A stretch of 64,000 nucleotides of DNA from Dickeya undicola. Its GTDB lineage: Bacteria > Pseudomonadota > Gammaproteobacteria > Enterobacterales > Enterobacteriaceae. Made by a program: the position numbers and the translations under genes. Numbering within the stretch: the stretch's first letter is position 1; the number at the start of each line of letters is the position of its first letter. Below the pieces are notes generated by a model that was not told where the DNA came from, ran no database searches, and saw only the letters and a list, made by a program, of their open reading frames with translations. The stretch is from NCBI RefSeq assembly GCF_000784735.1, contig NZ_JSYG01000033.1, positions 1-64,000 on the forward strand, given 5' to 3'. Positions 43,409 through 52,297 of this stretch are shown here, one piece after another.

Positions 43409-44356
43409 TTATTCACGCGGTATCGGATCACGCAACAGAGGCTCACGCAACGTCGAATCACGCAACATTGGGTGATGCCGTTCCATAAAATCCAGAAAAC
43501 GGCGCACCATTGGAATACCGGCGCTGCGTTTGAGGTAACTTACCGCAAATGTGCGGTTAATCGGCGTCGCCATCGGGCGAATCACGATATCGTAACCTTT
43601 CAGGCTGCTTGCCACTGACGTGCACAGAAACACCACCCCGCCGTGATGCATCACCAGATCCATAATGATGTCGAGATTGCTGCATTCCCGAAAGCAGGTG
43701 TCTTCCAGCCCGGCGCGGCTGAATGCCGCTGACACAGCGGCATGTTCACCGGTGCCTTTTTGCGGCACAATCGGCCGTTCCTGCGCCATTTGGTCAAGCG
43801 TCAGGCTCGCTTGAGCCGCCAACGGGTGGCCCGCCGCCATCACAGCCACCAGACTCTCTTCGAGAAAAATGGTGTGATTAAACAGCGGGTCCTGAAGGTA
43901 GTCGTCGAAGGGTGTCGAGAGTGAAACATGGATCTCGGCACTTCTCACCTTTTCCAGCAGGTCACTGCTGACGCCATCGATAAACGACAGTTCGATATTC
44001 GGGTGCTGTTTTTGAAACAGCGTGAAGACATCGTAGTATTTCAGCCGATTGAAGATCGGAATCACCCCCACCATTAGGGCACCATCCTGACTGTCTTCAT
44101 ACGACTGCACAAATTGTTCAACGTCATAATATTCCCGGATCAGCGGTTTGATTTTGTCATCAAAGGCTTCACCGAATGGTGTCAGTGCAAATTGACGGGT
44201 AGTGCGATTAATCAGTTTCCTTTCCAGTTCCTGTTCCAGCCGGGATATTTCCTGAGAAAGAAACGCCTGAGAGATATTAAGTGACTTGGCTGCACGGGTA
44301 AAACTCCCTTTGCGCACCAGCTCATGGTAATAAAGTGCTCGCTTGATACTTATCAT
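43409..44356 (-). CDS. LysR-type regulator
   Basis: 315 residues. HTH: SFTRAAKSLNISQAFLSQEI, then LERKLINRTTRQFALTPFGEA. The substrate-binding domain (VGVIPIFNRLKYYDVFTLF) is complete. The last 20 residues are unusual, LRDSTLREPLLRDPIPRE, from a small 15-bp tandem repeat. Divergent from the secreted hydrolase gene, its probable target. Confidence 0.88.
   Translation of the reverse strand: MISIKRALYYHELVRKGSFTRAAKSLNISQAFLSQEISRLEQELERKLINRTTRQFALTPFGEAFDDKIKPLIREYYDVEQFVQSYEDSQDGALMVGVIPIFNRLKYYDVFTLFQKQHPNIELSFIDGVSSDLLEKVRSAEIHVSLSTPFDDYLQDPLFNHTIFLEESLVAVMAAGHPLAAQASLTLDQMAQERPIVPQKGTGEHAAVSAAFSRAGLEDTCFRECSNLDIIMDLVMHHGGVVFLCTSVASSLKGYDIVIRPMATPINRTFAVSYLKRSAGIPMVRRFLDFMERHHPMLRDSTLREPLLRDPIPRE
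43412..43471. repeat. Four 15-bp tandem units in the end of the LysR gene
   Basis: TTCACGCGGTATCGG, ATCACGCAACAGAGG, CTCACGCAACGTCGA and ATCACGCAACATTGG follow one another. They add repeated five-residue units (x-LRDP/ST type) to the C-terminus, beyond the normal end of LysR proteins. Confidence 0.7.
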
Positions 44357-44531
44357 GATTATATTTATTTATAACCTTAACGAATATTAATTATATTAAA
44401 TTACGAAAATACTAATGTGAGATTAAGCACACTTGCATTAATCCCAGTCGTGATAGCCTGCCTTCTGATTTTTTTCCTTCCTGTATTGATAGGACAAGCA
44501 TCAGTTACATAATAATCCTAAGGAATATTCC

Positions 44532-45506
44532 ATGCGTACCCTCCCATTGAAAATGCTATTGTTGTCCGCAGTGACACTTACCGGAGCCGCTCAGCTGACA
44601 AACGCCATGGCCGCAGACAACATACATGAATTAACCCTGACACCCCGCCAACCGGTGGTTAAACTGATTTCCGACGTGGTTTACTCCCAGGAGCCGATGC
44701 GTGGTTATGCCAATGTGGCCTTGAAAATGGACATCCTACAGCCGGAAGCGAAATCACCGCAGCCCGCCGTACTGTTCATCACCGGTGGCGGCTTCATCAA
44801 CGCCAATAAAGACAGCTACATCCAGCAGCGGCTGAAACTGGCGGAAGCCGGTTACGTGGTCGCCAGTATGGAGTACCGCGTAGCACCAACCGTGCTGTTC
44901 CCAGCCCCACTGGAAGACGTCAAATCCGCCATTCGCTATCTGCGCGCCAACGCGAATAAATTTGGCATCGATGCCTCGCACGTGGCGGTATTCGGCGCTT
45001 CCGCTGGTGGTTATCTGGCCGCGTTTGCTGGCACCACCAACGGCAACAAGCAGTTTGACCGCGGCGAGCACCTCGACCAGAGCAGCCAGGTGCAGGCGGT
45101 GATCGATTTCTACGGCCTGTCGGACCTGACCCGCGTCGGTGAAGGTTTCCCGGACGACGTAGTGCAGAAACACGCCTCGCCGTCTTCCACCGAGGCTATC
45201 TGGGTCAACGGCACCTCGGTGTTCAATGAGGGCGGCCCGATTACCCGTTTCCCGGAGAAAACCGCCGCTGCCAACCCCATCACCTACATCGGCCAGCATA
45301 CCCCGCCGTTTTTGATCATGCACGGCAGCGCCGATACACTGGTTTCACCGCGTCAGACCGAAATTCTACACCGGGCGCTGATAGCTCACGGTATCGACAG
45401 CACCTACTATGTGGTGAAAGGCGCTGAGCATGGCGGCGTTTACTGGTTACAGCCCGAGATCATGCAGAAAGTGATCGCGTTCCTGGATCGTCACTTGAAG
45501 CCATAA
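44532..45506 (+). CDS. Secreted alpha/beta hydrolase (carbohydrate or lipid esterase-like)
   Basis: 324 residues with a signal peptide (LLLSAVTLTGAAQLTNAMA). Oxyanion GGGFINA, nucleophile Ser in GASAGG, acid Asp in HGSADTLV and His in AEHGGVYW form a full BD-FAE/esterase-type catalytic set (hormone-sensitive-lipase-like group). SMEYRVAP also fits. A role in deacylating plant polysaccharides is plausible in a soft-rot organism but unproven. Good leader (AAGGAA) before ATG 44532. Confidence 0.85.
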   Translation: MRTLPLKMLLLSAVTLTGAAQLTNAMAADNIHELTLTPRQPVVKLISDVVYSQEPMRGYANVALKMDILQPEAKSPQPAVLFITGGGFINANKDSYIQQRLKLAEAGYVVASMEYRVAPTVLFPAPLEDVKSAIRYLRANANKFGIDASHVAVFGASAGGYLAAFAGTTNGNKQFDRGEHLDQSSQVQAVIDFYGLSDLTRVGEGFPDDVVQKHASPSSTEAIWVNGTSVFNEGGPITRFPEKTAAANPITYIGQHTPPFLIMHGSADTLVSPRQTEILHRALIAHGIDSTYYVVKGAEHGGVYWLQPEIMQKVIAFLDRHLKP

Positions 45507-45603
45507 TGGCTGATGGTCATGGCGGTTAACAGACTGCCAGGCACAGTTTTTAACGCTGGGAAAAACCTTCGTATTACATTTAAAGAATTTTCCAGCCATC
45601 TGA

Positions 45604-45623
45604 AACGCCTCGCAGGAGGCGTT
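45604..45623. terminator. Terminator of the hydrolase gene
   Basis: AACGCCTC-GCAG-GAGGCGTT with TTTTATTTTC after it; classic rho-independent form about 100 bases after the stop codon. Confidence 0.85.
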
Positions 45624-45629
45624 TTTATT

Positions 45630-46064
45630 TTCTTATTTTTTATATTCCCTCGAAAATAAATCATCTCGAACGTTAATTCTTGCGCCACATCATTTTCATT
45701 TATTTCCACCAAAATAGGCTTTCCTCACGCAAATCAAAAAAGACAATAAAATAACAACATGACACAATTAAATAACAACAAGGGTGAAAACGAGACAATA
45801 ATAACACTACTACGCCAGTTATCGTATTTTGCAATTATTTTTATCCGAATATACAAAAAATTAAATGTGAAGCGCGCCACATATCCCGCCAGATACGCAT
45901 GTTCCAATTATTCACGCCAACAGATTTTATTTCCCGACACACGGGCTTTGTCGTTATTTATCACGCTCACTGAATACCGATGAGTAAGAAAATAAAAAAT
46001 TGATTTATTGCTGAGCAGATATCGGTTGCGCCAGACCTAATATCTACCTCTGAAAGGTTATTTT
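45630..46064. other. AT-rich region upstream of the reductase operon
   Basis: 435 bases, very AT-rich. A 74-codon plus frame (45759-45983) has no ribosome-binding site or recognisable product and was not called. The operon promoter should lie here; no clear FNR or ArcA box was read with confidence. Confidence 0.45.
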
Positions 46065-46760
46065 ATGGAAAATTACACCCGACGCCGTTTTATTGCCATT
46101 ATGGGTAGCGCGCTGGCTGTTTCCGGCAGCGGGTTGCCCGCGGTCGCGCAGGAAACGGCAACGCCCTCCGGCCCGCGCCCCGTCAAATACGGTATCCTGC
46201 ATAACGAGCTACGCTGTATCGGCTGCAAAGCCTGCATGACCGCCTGCCGCAAAACCAATCAGGTGCCGGAGGGCGTCACCCGGCTGGATATTCTGCAAAC
46301 CGTCGATATCCCCGCCACCGACAGCAGTAAACCGATCAAACAGTTCTTCCGCCAGTCTTGCCAGCACTGCGATAACCCGCCCTGTGTATCGGTCTGCCCG
46401 ACCGGCGCGTCGTTCAAGGACGCGCTGACCGGCATTGTTGATGTCAACGACAAGCGTTGCGTCGGCTGCCGCTACTGTATCGCCGCCTGCCCGTACCACG
46501 TGCGCTTCATCAACCCACAGACTCACACCGCAGATAAGTGCAACTTCTGCCGGGAAACCAATCTGGCAGCAGGCAAAAGACCGGCCTGCGTCGAGATCTG
46601 CCCGACCAAAGCGCTGGTGTTCGGCGATCTCAACGATCCGGATAGCGAGATCTCGAAAATGATCAAAAACAATCCGATCTACCGCAGCAAAGTCTACCTG
46701 GGCACCGGCCCCAACCTCTACCGCATCCCCGGTAAATACGGAGAGAGCGACCATGCATAA
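46065..46760 (+). CDS. Tat-exported 4x[4Fe-4S] ferredoxin (NrfC/DmsB type)
   Basis: 231 residues. A twin-arginine signal (YTRRRFIAIMGSALAVSG) predicts folded export. Four cluster motifs: CIGCKACMTACRKTN, CQHCDNPPCVSVCP, CVGCRYCIAACP, and CNFCRE with ACVEICP. Proteins of this build carry electrons from an NrfD-type membrane protein to a periplasmic reductase. It overlaps the next gene by eight bases. First gene of the operon. Confidence 0.9.
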   Translation: MENYTRRRFIAIMGSALAVSGSGLPAVAQETATPSGPRPVKYGILHNELRCIGCKACMTACRKTNQVPEGVTRLDILQTVDIPATDSSKPIKQFFRQSCQHCDNPPCVSVCPTGASFKDALTGIVDVNDKRCVGCRYCIAACPYHVRFINPQTHTADKCNFCRETNLAAGKRPACVEICPTKALVFGDLNDPDSEISKMIKNNPIYRSKVYLGTGPNLYRIPGKYGESDHA

Positions 46761-47709
46761 CGCTTTTCACTTTCACTCGCTGGTGTGGGACTGGCCAATT
46801 GCGGTGTACCTGCTGCTGGTGGGGATCTCATCCGGGATGATGACGCTCACCCTGTTGTTTCGCCGCTATGTGCCGCAGGAATATCATCACGCCAACCCGC
46901 TGGTCGTCGCCACCGCTATCGTAGCACCGCTGTCGGTCATGCTGGGATTGCTGATTCTGATTTTCCATCTGGCCCGGCCGCTGACCTTCTGGTATCTGCT
47001 GCTGTTCTACAACCCGACGTCCATCATGTCGCTGGGTGTCATGCTGTTTCAGGTGTATTTGCTGGTGATGCTGCTGTGGCTGCTCGCGCTGTATCGCCAG
47101 CCATTGCTGGGCTGGTGTGAAAACCGTCTGTCCGCTCGCCTGAATCAGACGTTCGCCAGCCTGCTGAACGCCCTCGTGCGCCGTATCCGCCTGCTGGAGA
47201 ATCTGCTGCTGGCGTTGGCGCTGCTACTGGGCTGTTATACCGGCTTTCTGCTCTCGGCGCTGAAGTCGTTCCCGCTGTTGAACAACCCGCTGCTGCCGGT
47301 GCTGTTTCTGGTATCCGGCGTGACTTCCGGCATCGCCGTGATGCTGCTGGTGGCGTCATCATCGCGCTGGCGCGATGCCTGCCCGCAAACGCTGCACTTT
47401 TTGCACCAGTTGGAAAAACCGGTGGCGATCATCGAACTGTGTTTGCTGTTCGCCTTTTTCATCGGCCTGCTGTTGGGTGGCGGGCAGAAAACCGTCGCGG
47501 CACAGGCGGCGTTGAGCGGCTTCTGGGGCGCGGTGTTCTGGCTGGGGATTCTGGGAGCCGGTATTCTCGTGCCGATGGCCGCGGGTGCCATACCCGCGTG
47601 GCGTCATGCTGGCGGCCGACTGACATTGACCACCGCCACACTGAGTCTGCTCGGTGTATTTTTACTGCGACTGTTCGTGCTGTACGCCGGACAGATGACG
47701 GTAGCCTGA
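46753..47709 (+). CDS. NrfD/PsrC-type membrane quinol dehydrogenase subunit
   Basis: 318 residues with eight or nine hydrophobic segments; WDWPIAVYLLLVGISSGMMT at the start and PTSIMSLGVMLFQVYLLVM are typical. It oxidises menaquinol/ubiquinol and passes electrons to the ferredoxin encoded upstream. Two bases before the MFS gene. Confidence 0.88.
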   Translation: MHNAFHFHSLVWDWPIAVYLLLVGISSGMMTLTLLFRRYVPQEYHHANPLVVATAIVAPLSVMLGLLILIFHLARPLTFWYLLLFYNPTSIMSLGVMLFQVYLLVMLLWLLALYRQPLLGWCENRLSARLNQTFASLLNALVRRIRLLENLLLALALLLGCYTGFLLSALKSFPLLNNPLLPVLFLVSGVTSGIAVMLLVASSSRWRDACPQTLHFLHQLEKPVAIIELCLLFAFFIGLLLGGGQKTVAAQAALSGFWGAVFWLGILGAGILVPMAAGAIPAWRHAGGRLTLTTATLSLLGVFLLRLFVLYAGQMTVA

Positions 47710-47711
47710 TC

Positions 47712-49091
47712 ATGACCGGCTCACGTGCGCTGTTCTGGCTGGCATCAGTGGCGTTCTTCATGCAATCGCTGGATACCACCATGCTGTATGTCGCCATTCC
47801 GGCGATAGCGCGCACGTTGCACCAGCCGGTACTGCGCATGGAGCCGGTCGTGATGGCTTACCTCATCGCCGTGGTGGCGTTCACCCCGATCAACAGCTGG
47901 CTAAGCCAGCGGCTGGGAGAACGGCGCACCTGCCAGTTGGCATTGTTGATATTTATCGCAGGTTCACTGTTGTGCAGCCAGGCCACGTCAGGCGCTGCAC
48001 TGGCGGTCTGGCGCTGCCTGCAAGGCATCGGCGGGGCACTGTTGCTGCCGGTGCTCCGCACTCAGGTGCTACGTACGACGGCTCCCGAACAAAAACTGCC
48101 CTTTCTTAACCGCATGACACTGCTCGGCCTGCTTGGCACCCTGACCGGCCCACTGGCGGGCAGCCTGCTGACCGATGTCTTCGGCTGGCGCGCCATTTTC
48201 CTCGCGCCGATCCCGCTGTCGCTGTTGTGCCTGTGGCTGACCGGATACGCCATTGCGGATGGCGTCACGCCGTCGTCACGCCGTATTCCGCTACGTAGCC
48301 TGCTACTGCTGACCGCCGCGCTGTCGTTGTTTGCCTTGCTGCTGGTCACCGCCCCCAAAAATCTGCTGCCGTTACCGGTGCTGACGCTGCTTGCGCTGGC
48401 GGGCGGCGGCTGTGGCTGGTTGTACCTGCACGGTGATCGTCATGCACGCGAAGCGCTACTGCCTACCTCGCTGTTCGGCATTCGTACCTTTTATGTCGGC
48501 GTGTGGGGTGGCGTACTGACCCGGCTGCTGCTGGCGTCAATACCAGTGCTGATTTCGCTGGTGACCCAGACCACGCTTGGCCTGCCACCCGCGATGGCTG
48601 GAATCATCATGCTGCTGTTTTCCACCGGTGCCCTGCTCGCCAAGCTGCTGTTTGAACCGCTGGTGCGTCGTGCGGGTTATCGCCAGTTGCTGATCGCCGC
48701 CACGTTGCTGGCGGCCATCGCGGTGCTGGCGCTCGGTGCCGCCATCCAGCACCAATCGCTGTCGTGCATCGGCGTGCTGTCCGGCTTGCTCGGCGTACTA
48801 ACCGCGCTGCTGCACTCGGCGGAAAGCACGCTCGCCTGCTGCCATCTGGAAAACGATACCTGTAACAGCGGCAACAACATCCTGCTGCTGAGCCAACTGC
48901 TGGCGGTGATGCTAAGCATGGCACTGACCTTTCCGGCGCTGCGGGCGCTCTCGCGCCTGTCGCCGTGGCTACACATCAGCCCGTTTAGCCTGCTGCTCGT
49001 GCTGCTCGGGGTTGGCCTGGCCCTGAGCTGTCTACTGTTTCGTCATCTCGGCCATGAGGACGGGAACGTATTGCTGTCGCCGTCCCCCTGA
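47712..49091 (+). CDS. MFS transporter, DHA2 (14-TM, EmrB-like) class
   Basis: 459 residues from ATG 47712. SLDTTMLYVAIPAIARTL and VVMAYLIAVVAFTPINSWLS, WRCLQGIGGALLLPVLRTQV and GPLAGSLLTDVFGWRAIFLAPIP are DHA2 signatures. No EmrA-type adaptor accompanies it. Its place in the middle of a reductase operon suggests moving the substrate or the product of the reductase; drug export cannot be excluded. Confidence 0.82.
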   Translation: MTGSRALFWLASVAFFMQSLDTTMLYVAIPAIARTLHQPVLRMEPVVMAYLIAVVAFTPINSWLSQRLGERRTCQLALLIFIAGSLLCSQATSGAALAVWRCLQGIGGALLLPVLRTQVLRTTAPEQKLPFLNRMTLLGLLGTLTGPLAGSLLTDVFGWRAIFLAPIPLSLLCLWLTGYAIADGVTPSSRRIPLRSLLLLTAALSLFALLLVTAPKNLLPLPVLTLLALAGGGCGWLYLHGDRHAREALLPTSLFGIRTFYVGVWGGVLTRLLLASIPVLISLVTQTTLGLPPAMAGIIMLLFSTGALLAKLLFEPLVRRAGYRQLLIAATLLAAIAVLALGAAIQHQSLSCIGVLSGLLGVLTALLHSAESTLACCHLENDTCNSGNNILLLSQLLAVMLSMALTFPALRALSRLSPWLHISPFSLLLVLLGVGLALSCLLFRHLGHEDGNVLLSPSP

Positions 49092-49150
49092 ACAGGCGGC
49101 TCGGTTTTTTATTCATCAACATGTCGTTAATTAACAGAGTGAAATCACGT

Positions 49151-49501
49151 ATGAAGAGACGTTCAATCACATTACTCATCAGCCTGCTTTGTGCCGCCAG
49201 CACCGCCGCCGTGGCGCAAAGTGATCAATTCAAGGCCGGGACTTATTCCGCCGCTAAGCAGGGCATCGGCGGCGATGTCACCGTCACTCTGGAGGTGGAT
49301 GCGAACGGCACGGTCAACAAGGCCAGCATCGACGCCCCGTCGGAAACGCCGGAAGTGGGCGGTGAAGCCGCTCAGGAACTGGCGAAAACCATGACCGACA
49401 AAAAGACCATCAATGTCGATGGCGTTTCCGGTGCCACCATGACCAGCGGTGCCGTGCATGACGCGGCACAAGAAGCTTACGAAAAAGCCCGTCTGCACTG
49501 A
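49151..49501 (+). CDS. Secreted FMN-binding domain protein
   Basis: 116 residues from ATG 49151, with a Sec signal peptide (ITLLISLLCAASTAAVA). DGVSGATMTSGAV (residues 90-102) carries the D-G-x-S-G-A-T motif in which a Thr is covalently flavinylated by ApbE. Such domains feed electrons to fumarate-reductase-like FAD proteins and are often fused to them; here the two are separate neighbours. A start at 49121 would lengthen the n-region by ten residues. Confidence 0.85.
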   Translation: MKRRSITLLISLLCAASTAAVAQSDQFKAGTYSAAKQGIGGDVTVTLEVDANGTVNKASIDAPSETPEVGGEAAQELAKTMTDKKTINVDGVSGATMTSGAVHDAAQEAYEKARLH

Positions 49502-49573
49502 TTCATGGCTGTCGGCGCTGCCCGGCCTGCCGTGTGTTATTTCGTGAAAACGATAAATAAAAAGGAAAACAAG

Positions 49574-51136
49574 ATGGCTCAATACCGAAGAACAATCCTT
49601 GCCGCCCTGTGCCTGTCGATGCTGGGGATGACCGCCGCCAATGCGGAGCAGGCGGCACCACAACCCGCCGCCAGTGCAGAACCGGCCAAACCGGCGGCAC
49701 TCCCCAAAAGCGCTGACGTGGTGATCATCGGCGCGGGAGCGGCTGGCACCGCCGCCACCATGGCGGCAGCAGAGAAAGGTGCCAGCGTCGTATTGCTGGA
49801 AAAACAGGGGGTGGTCGGCGGCACCGGCAACTTTGCTGAAGGGATTTTCGCCGCCAACAGCACCATGCAGAAACGTCAGGGCATCGTGGTCACGCCGGAC
49901 ATGGCGTTCAAAACCATCATGGAATACAGCCACTGGATGGCGAACCCGTTTGTGGTGCGCGCTTTCGTCAACCGCTCTGCCGACACCATCGAGTGGGTCA
50001 AATCCAAAGGTATCAAGTTTGAATACATCGGCCCCGGCGGGCCAGGCGGGATGTTGACCTGGCACGTGATCGACGGCCCCGGCCACGGTCGCCACCTGAT
50101 CAAAACCTTCCATGAACAGTTCAAAACCATGCCGGTCACCACGCTGGTGAAAACCGCCGGTAAAGAGCTGGTGATGAAGGACGGCAAAGTCGCCGGGGTG
50201 ATCGCCGAAGGCAGCGACGGCAAACCGTTCCAGATCGACGCCAAAGCAGTAATCATCGCCACCGGCGGCTACGCCAACAACAAAGAGATGTTGCAAAAGT
50301 ACGTGGCGGTGCCGGACACCATCATGGTGGGCAATATCGGCAAAGATGGCGATGGCATCAAAATGGCATGGAAAGCCGGAGCCAAAGAAGAAGGGATGGG
50401 CGTAGTGCAGTCCTACCGTCCTGGCCTGCCGGACTATGCGCCTAACTCCCAGTTACTGGCCGCCGCCCGTCAGCCGTATCTGTGGGTGGATCAACACGGC
50501 CGCCGTTTCACTGACGAATCCATCGTCATCATCTGGCCTCATGCCGGTAATGCACTAGCGAAAGCCGGTGGCGTGATGTATTCGGTGTTTGATGAAGACG
50601 CCCGCAAACACTTCGTCAACGACGGCATCGACGTGCCGATCGGCGAATGGGTGATCGCCAACACCAAGCTGGTGAAATTCGATGACGAGTTCACCAAAGA
50701 GAGCCAGAAAAACCGCGGCTATGTATTCAAGGCTAATACGCTGGACGAACTGGCGAAACAGATGGGCGTCGACGCCAGCGTGTTGAAACACACCGTTGAC
50801 GACAACAACCGCTTCGCCGCACAGAAACGGGACGAGGTGTTCAACAAGAATATGGATTACCTGCGCCCGATGAAGACCGGTCCGTTCTACGCGGTGAAAA
50901 TGCTGCCAGCCGCACTCGGCACGCTGGGCGGTGTGAAGATCAACGAGAAGATGGAAGCGGTATCGCCAGCAGGCAATGCCGTGCCGGGGCTGTATGTCAC
51001 TGGTAACGATGCGGCGGGTATGTACGGCGACACCTACGACCTGCTGCTGGGCGGCGGCACCTTCGGCTTTGCGCTCAACTCAGGTCGCATGGCGGCAGAA
51101 AACGCCCTCGCGTATCTCCACTTCACTAAAAAGTAA
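49574..51136 (+). CDS. Secreted FAD-dependent reductase, flavocytochrome c / fumarate reductase family
   Basis: 521 residues from ATG 49574 (AAGGAA upstream). Sec signal peptide, an Ala/Pro-rich linker, then dinucleotide motif GAGAAG (53-58) in VVIIGAGAAGTAATMAAAEK, IIATGGYANN, HGRRFTDES, and PGLYVTGNDAAGMYGDTYD then LLLGGGTFGFALNSGRMA. Fold and length fit the soluble fumarate/urocanate reductases. However, where these have the catalytic HTMGG His, TTRDK-type Arg and GANRLGG Arg, this protein has LGTLGG, SIVIIWP and GDTYDLLLGG. It therefore probably reduces something other than fumarate. Likely electron path: quinol, NrfD, ferredoxin, FMN protein, this enzyme. Confidence 0.85.
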   Translation: MAQYRRTILAALCLSMLGMTAANAEQAAPQPAASAEPAKPAALPKSADVVIIGAGAAGTAATMAAAEKGASVVLLEKQGVVGGTGNFAEGIFAANSTMQKRQGIVVTPDMAFKTIMEYSHWMANPFVVRAFVNRSADTIEWVKSKGIKFEYIGPGGPGGMLTWHVIDGPGHGRHLIKTFHEQFKTMPVTTLVKTAGKELVMKDGKVAGVIAEGSDGKPFQIDAKAVIIATGGYANNKEMLQKYVAVPDTIMVGNIGKDGDGIKMAWKAGAKEEGMGVVQSYRPGLPDYAPNSQLLAAARQPYLWVDQHGRRFTDESIVIIWPHAGNALAKAGGVMYSVFDEDARKHFVNDGIDVPIGEWVIANTKLVKFDDEFTKESQKNRGYVFKANTLDELAKQMGVDASVLKHTVDDNNRFAAQKRDEVFNKNMDYLRPMKTGPFYAVKMLPAALGTLGGVKINEKMEAVSPAGNAVPGLYVTGNDAAGMYGDTYDLLLGGGTFGFALNSGRMAAENALAYLHFTKK

Positions 51137-51146
51137 TGCCTTTCGT

Positions 51147-51167
51147 CCCCCACGGCGTGGGGGACTT
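51147..51167. terminator. Terminator shared by the reductase operon and alkB
   Basis: GTCCCCCAC-GGC-GTGGGGGAC, nine-base GC stem, followed by TTTCACACTTT on the plus strand; abuts the alkB stop codon. Confidence 0.7.
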
Positions 51168-51821
51168 TCACACTTTGCGAAAGGTGAGATTGAAGCGAAC
51201 CTCATCCGACATTCCCGTCGGCAAGGGTCCATTCCTGAGCGGTAAAATAGTATGGTAATACAGCCGTGAAGGACCGCCCCACACCACCACATCGCCATGC
51301 ATCAGCGCCAGACGCTGACACGGGTCGCTGCGCTTTTCCCCACCAAACAGAAACACCGCGCTTAACCCCAGCGAAACGGAAACAATCGGCTGGCGCAAGT
51401 CCTGCTCGTCTTTGTCCTGATGCAACGACAGTTTAGCGCCGACGGAGTAGCGGTTAATCAGGCAAGCATCGGGCGCGAAACCATCATAGCCCGCCTCGTG
51501 CGCCGCCGCCTGAGATAACGATAAGAAACAGGCGGGCATAGCAGGCCACGGCCGACCGGTCAGCGGATCCTGCGCGCTGTAGCGATACCCTCGTTCGTCG
51601 CTCACCCAGCCCAGCGGCCCGCAGTTACTCATCGCCACCGACATGGTATGCCCGCCCGGCGTCACCATGTGACGAAACGGCGACGGCTGGGTCACCTGTT
51701 CCAGCGCGGCCAGCAATGCTCCGGCCTGTTGCCAGGCGAAACCGCGCAGCAGCATCGCGCCCGGTGCCAGCGTTTCATTCCGGCGTTCCGGCGGCTCATC
51801 GGCAAACAGTTCAAAATTCAT
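51168..51821 (-). CDS. alkB: DNA oxidative demethylase AlkB
   Basis: 217 residues, the length of E. coli AlkB. Fe(II) ligands H134, D136 (LSLHQDKDE) and H190 (YYHTI), and 2-oxoglutarate-binding Arg in RFNLTFR. CLINRYSVGAKLSLHQDKDE is the family signature. Repairs 1-methyladenine and 3-methylcytosine. Not linked to ada here; a DNA glycosylase gene lies 480 bases away on the other strand. Confidence 0.95.
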   Translation of the reverse strand: MNFELFADEPPERRNETLAPGAMLLRGFAWQQAGALLAALEQVTQPSPFRHMVTPGGHTMSVAMSNCGPLGWVSDERGYRYSAQDPLTGRPWPAMPACFLSLSQAAAHEAGYDGFAPDACLINRYSVGAKLSLHQDKDEQDLRQPIVSVSLGLSAVFLFGGEKRSDPCQRLALMHGDVVVWGGPSRLYYHTILPLRNGPLPTGMSDEVRFNLTFRKV

Positions 51822-52132
51822 GCAAACCTCTGTCTAAATAACCAGTATTATCGAGTGTACGCGGTCAATGAACAGCTTGCCCGCGTTGTTTTACACGACA
51901 CGATAATTTCCCGGAATAGAACAAAACATATTGCTGAAAAACCTTTTTATTTACAGGCAATAGGTTTTTACGGCGTCAAAAACTGTGCTGAGGTGGGCGA
52001 CTTCGCCGGGTGAGCGACAGGACGTCGCGAAAGTCCGTGCCGTGCCGGGAGCACGTCACGGGCGGCCCGAACAGCGAAGGCGAACGCCGAAGGTACCGCG
52101 CAGCGGCACAGTTTAGCCATCAGCCAGTGGTC
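51822..52132. other. Intergenic region with a GC-rich structured stretch
   Basis: AT-rich up to about 51990, then abruptly GC-rich from about 52010 to 52165. The GC-rich part has several short complementary segments (CCGTG..CACGG and others) and ends in the hairpin at 52133-52160. It has no good open frame. It may be a dispersed repeat or a small RNA. Confidence 0.35.
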
Positions 52133-52160
52133 AAGGAGAGGTGGCGTTGAACCTCTCCTT
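52133..52160. terminator. Ten-base-stem hairpin upstream of the glycosylase gene
   Basis: AAGGAGAGGT-GGCGTTGA-ACCTCTCCTT, perfect ten-base stem. It has no long T-run and no gene clearly ends before it; possibly the terminator of an unrecognised RNA from the GC-rich stretch. Confidence 0.5.
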
Positions 52161-52297
52161 GTCGGGCGTGCGATAATGTTGCAAAGGAACAGCGGACGTT
52201 ACCACGCACGAAACTTTCCACTGTTCTGGCACAAATTCGCCTGTGACAAAACAACACGGCTGTTTGTCAACAGCCTCAAAAATAAGGATGCCACCGG

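Noticed and set aside
45759-45983. 74-codon plus-strand frame in the AT-rich region before the reductase operon
   Set aside because: No ribosome-binding site and low-complexity AT-driven composition.
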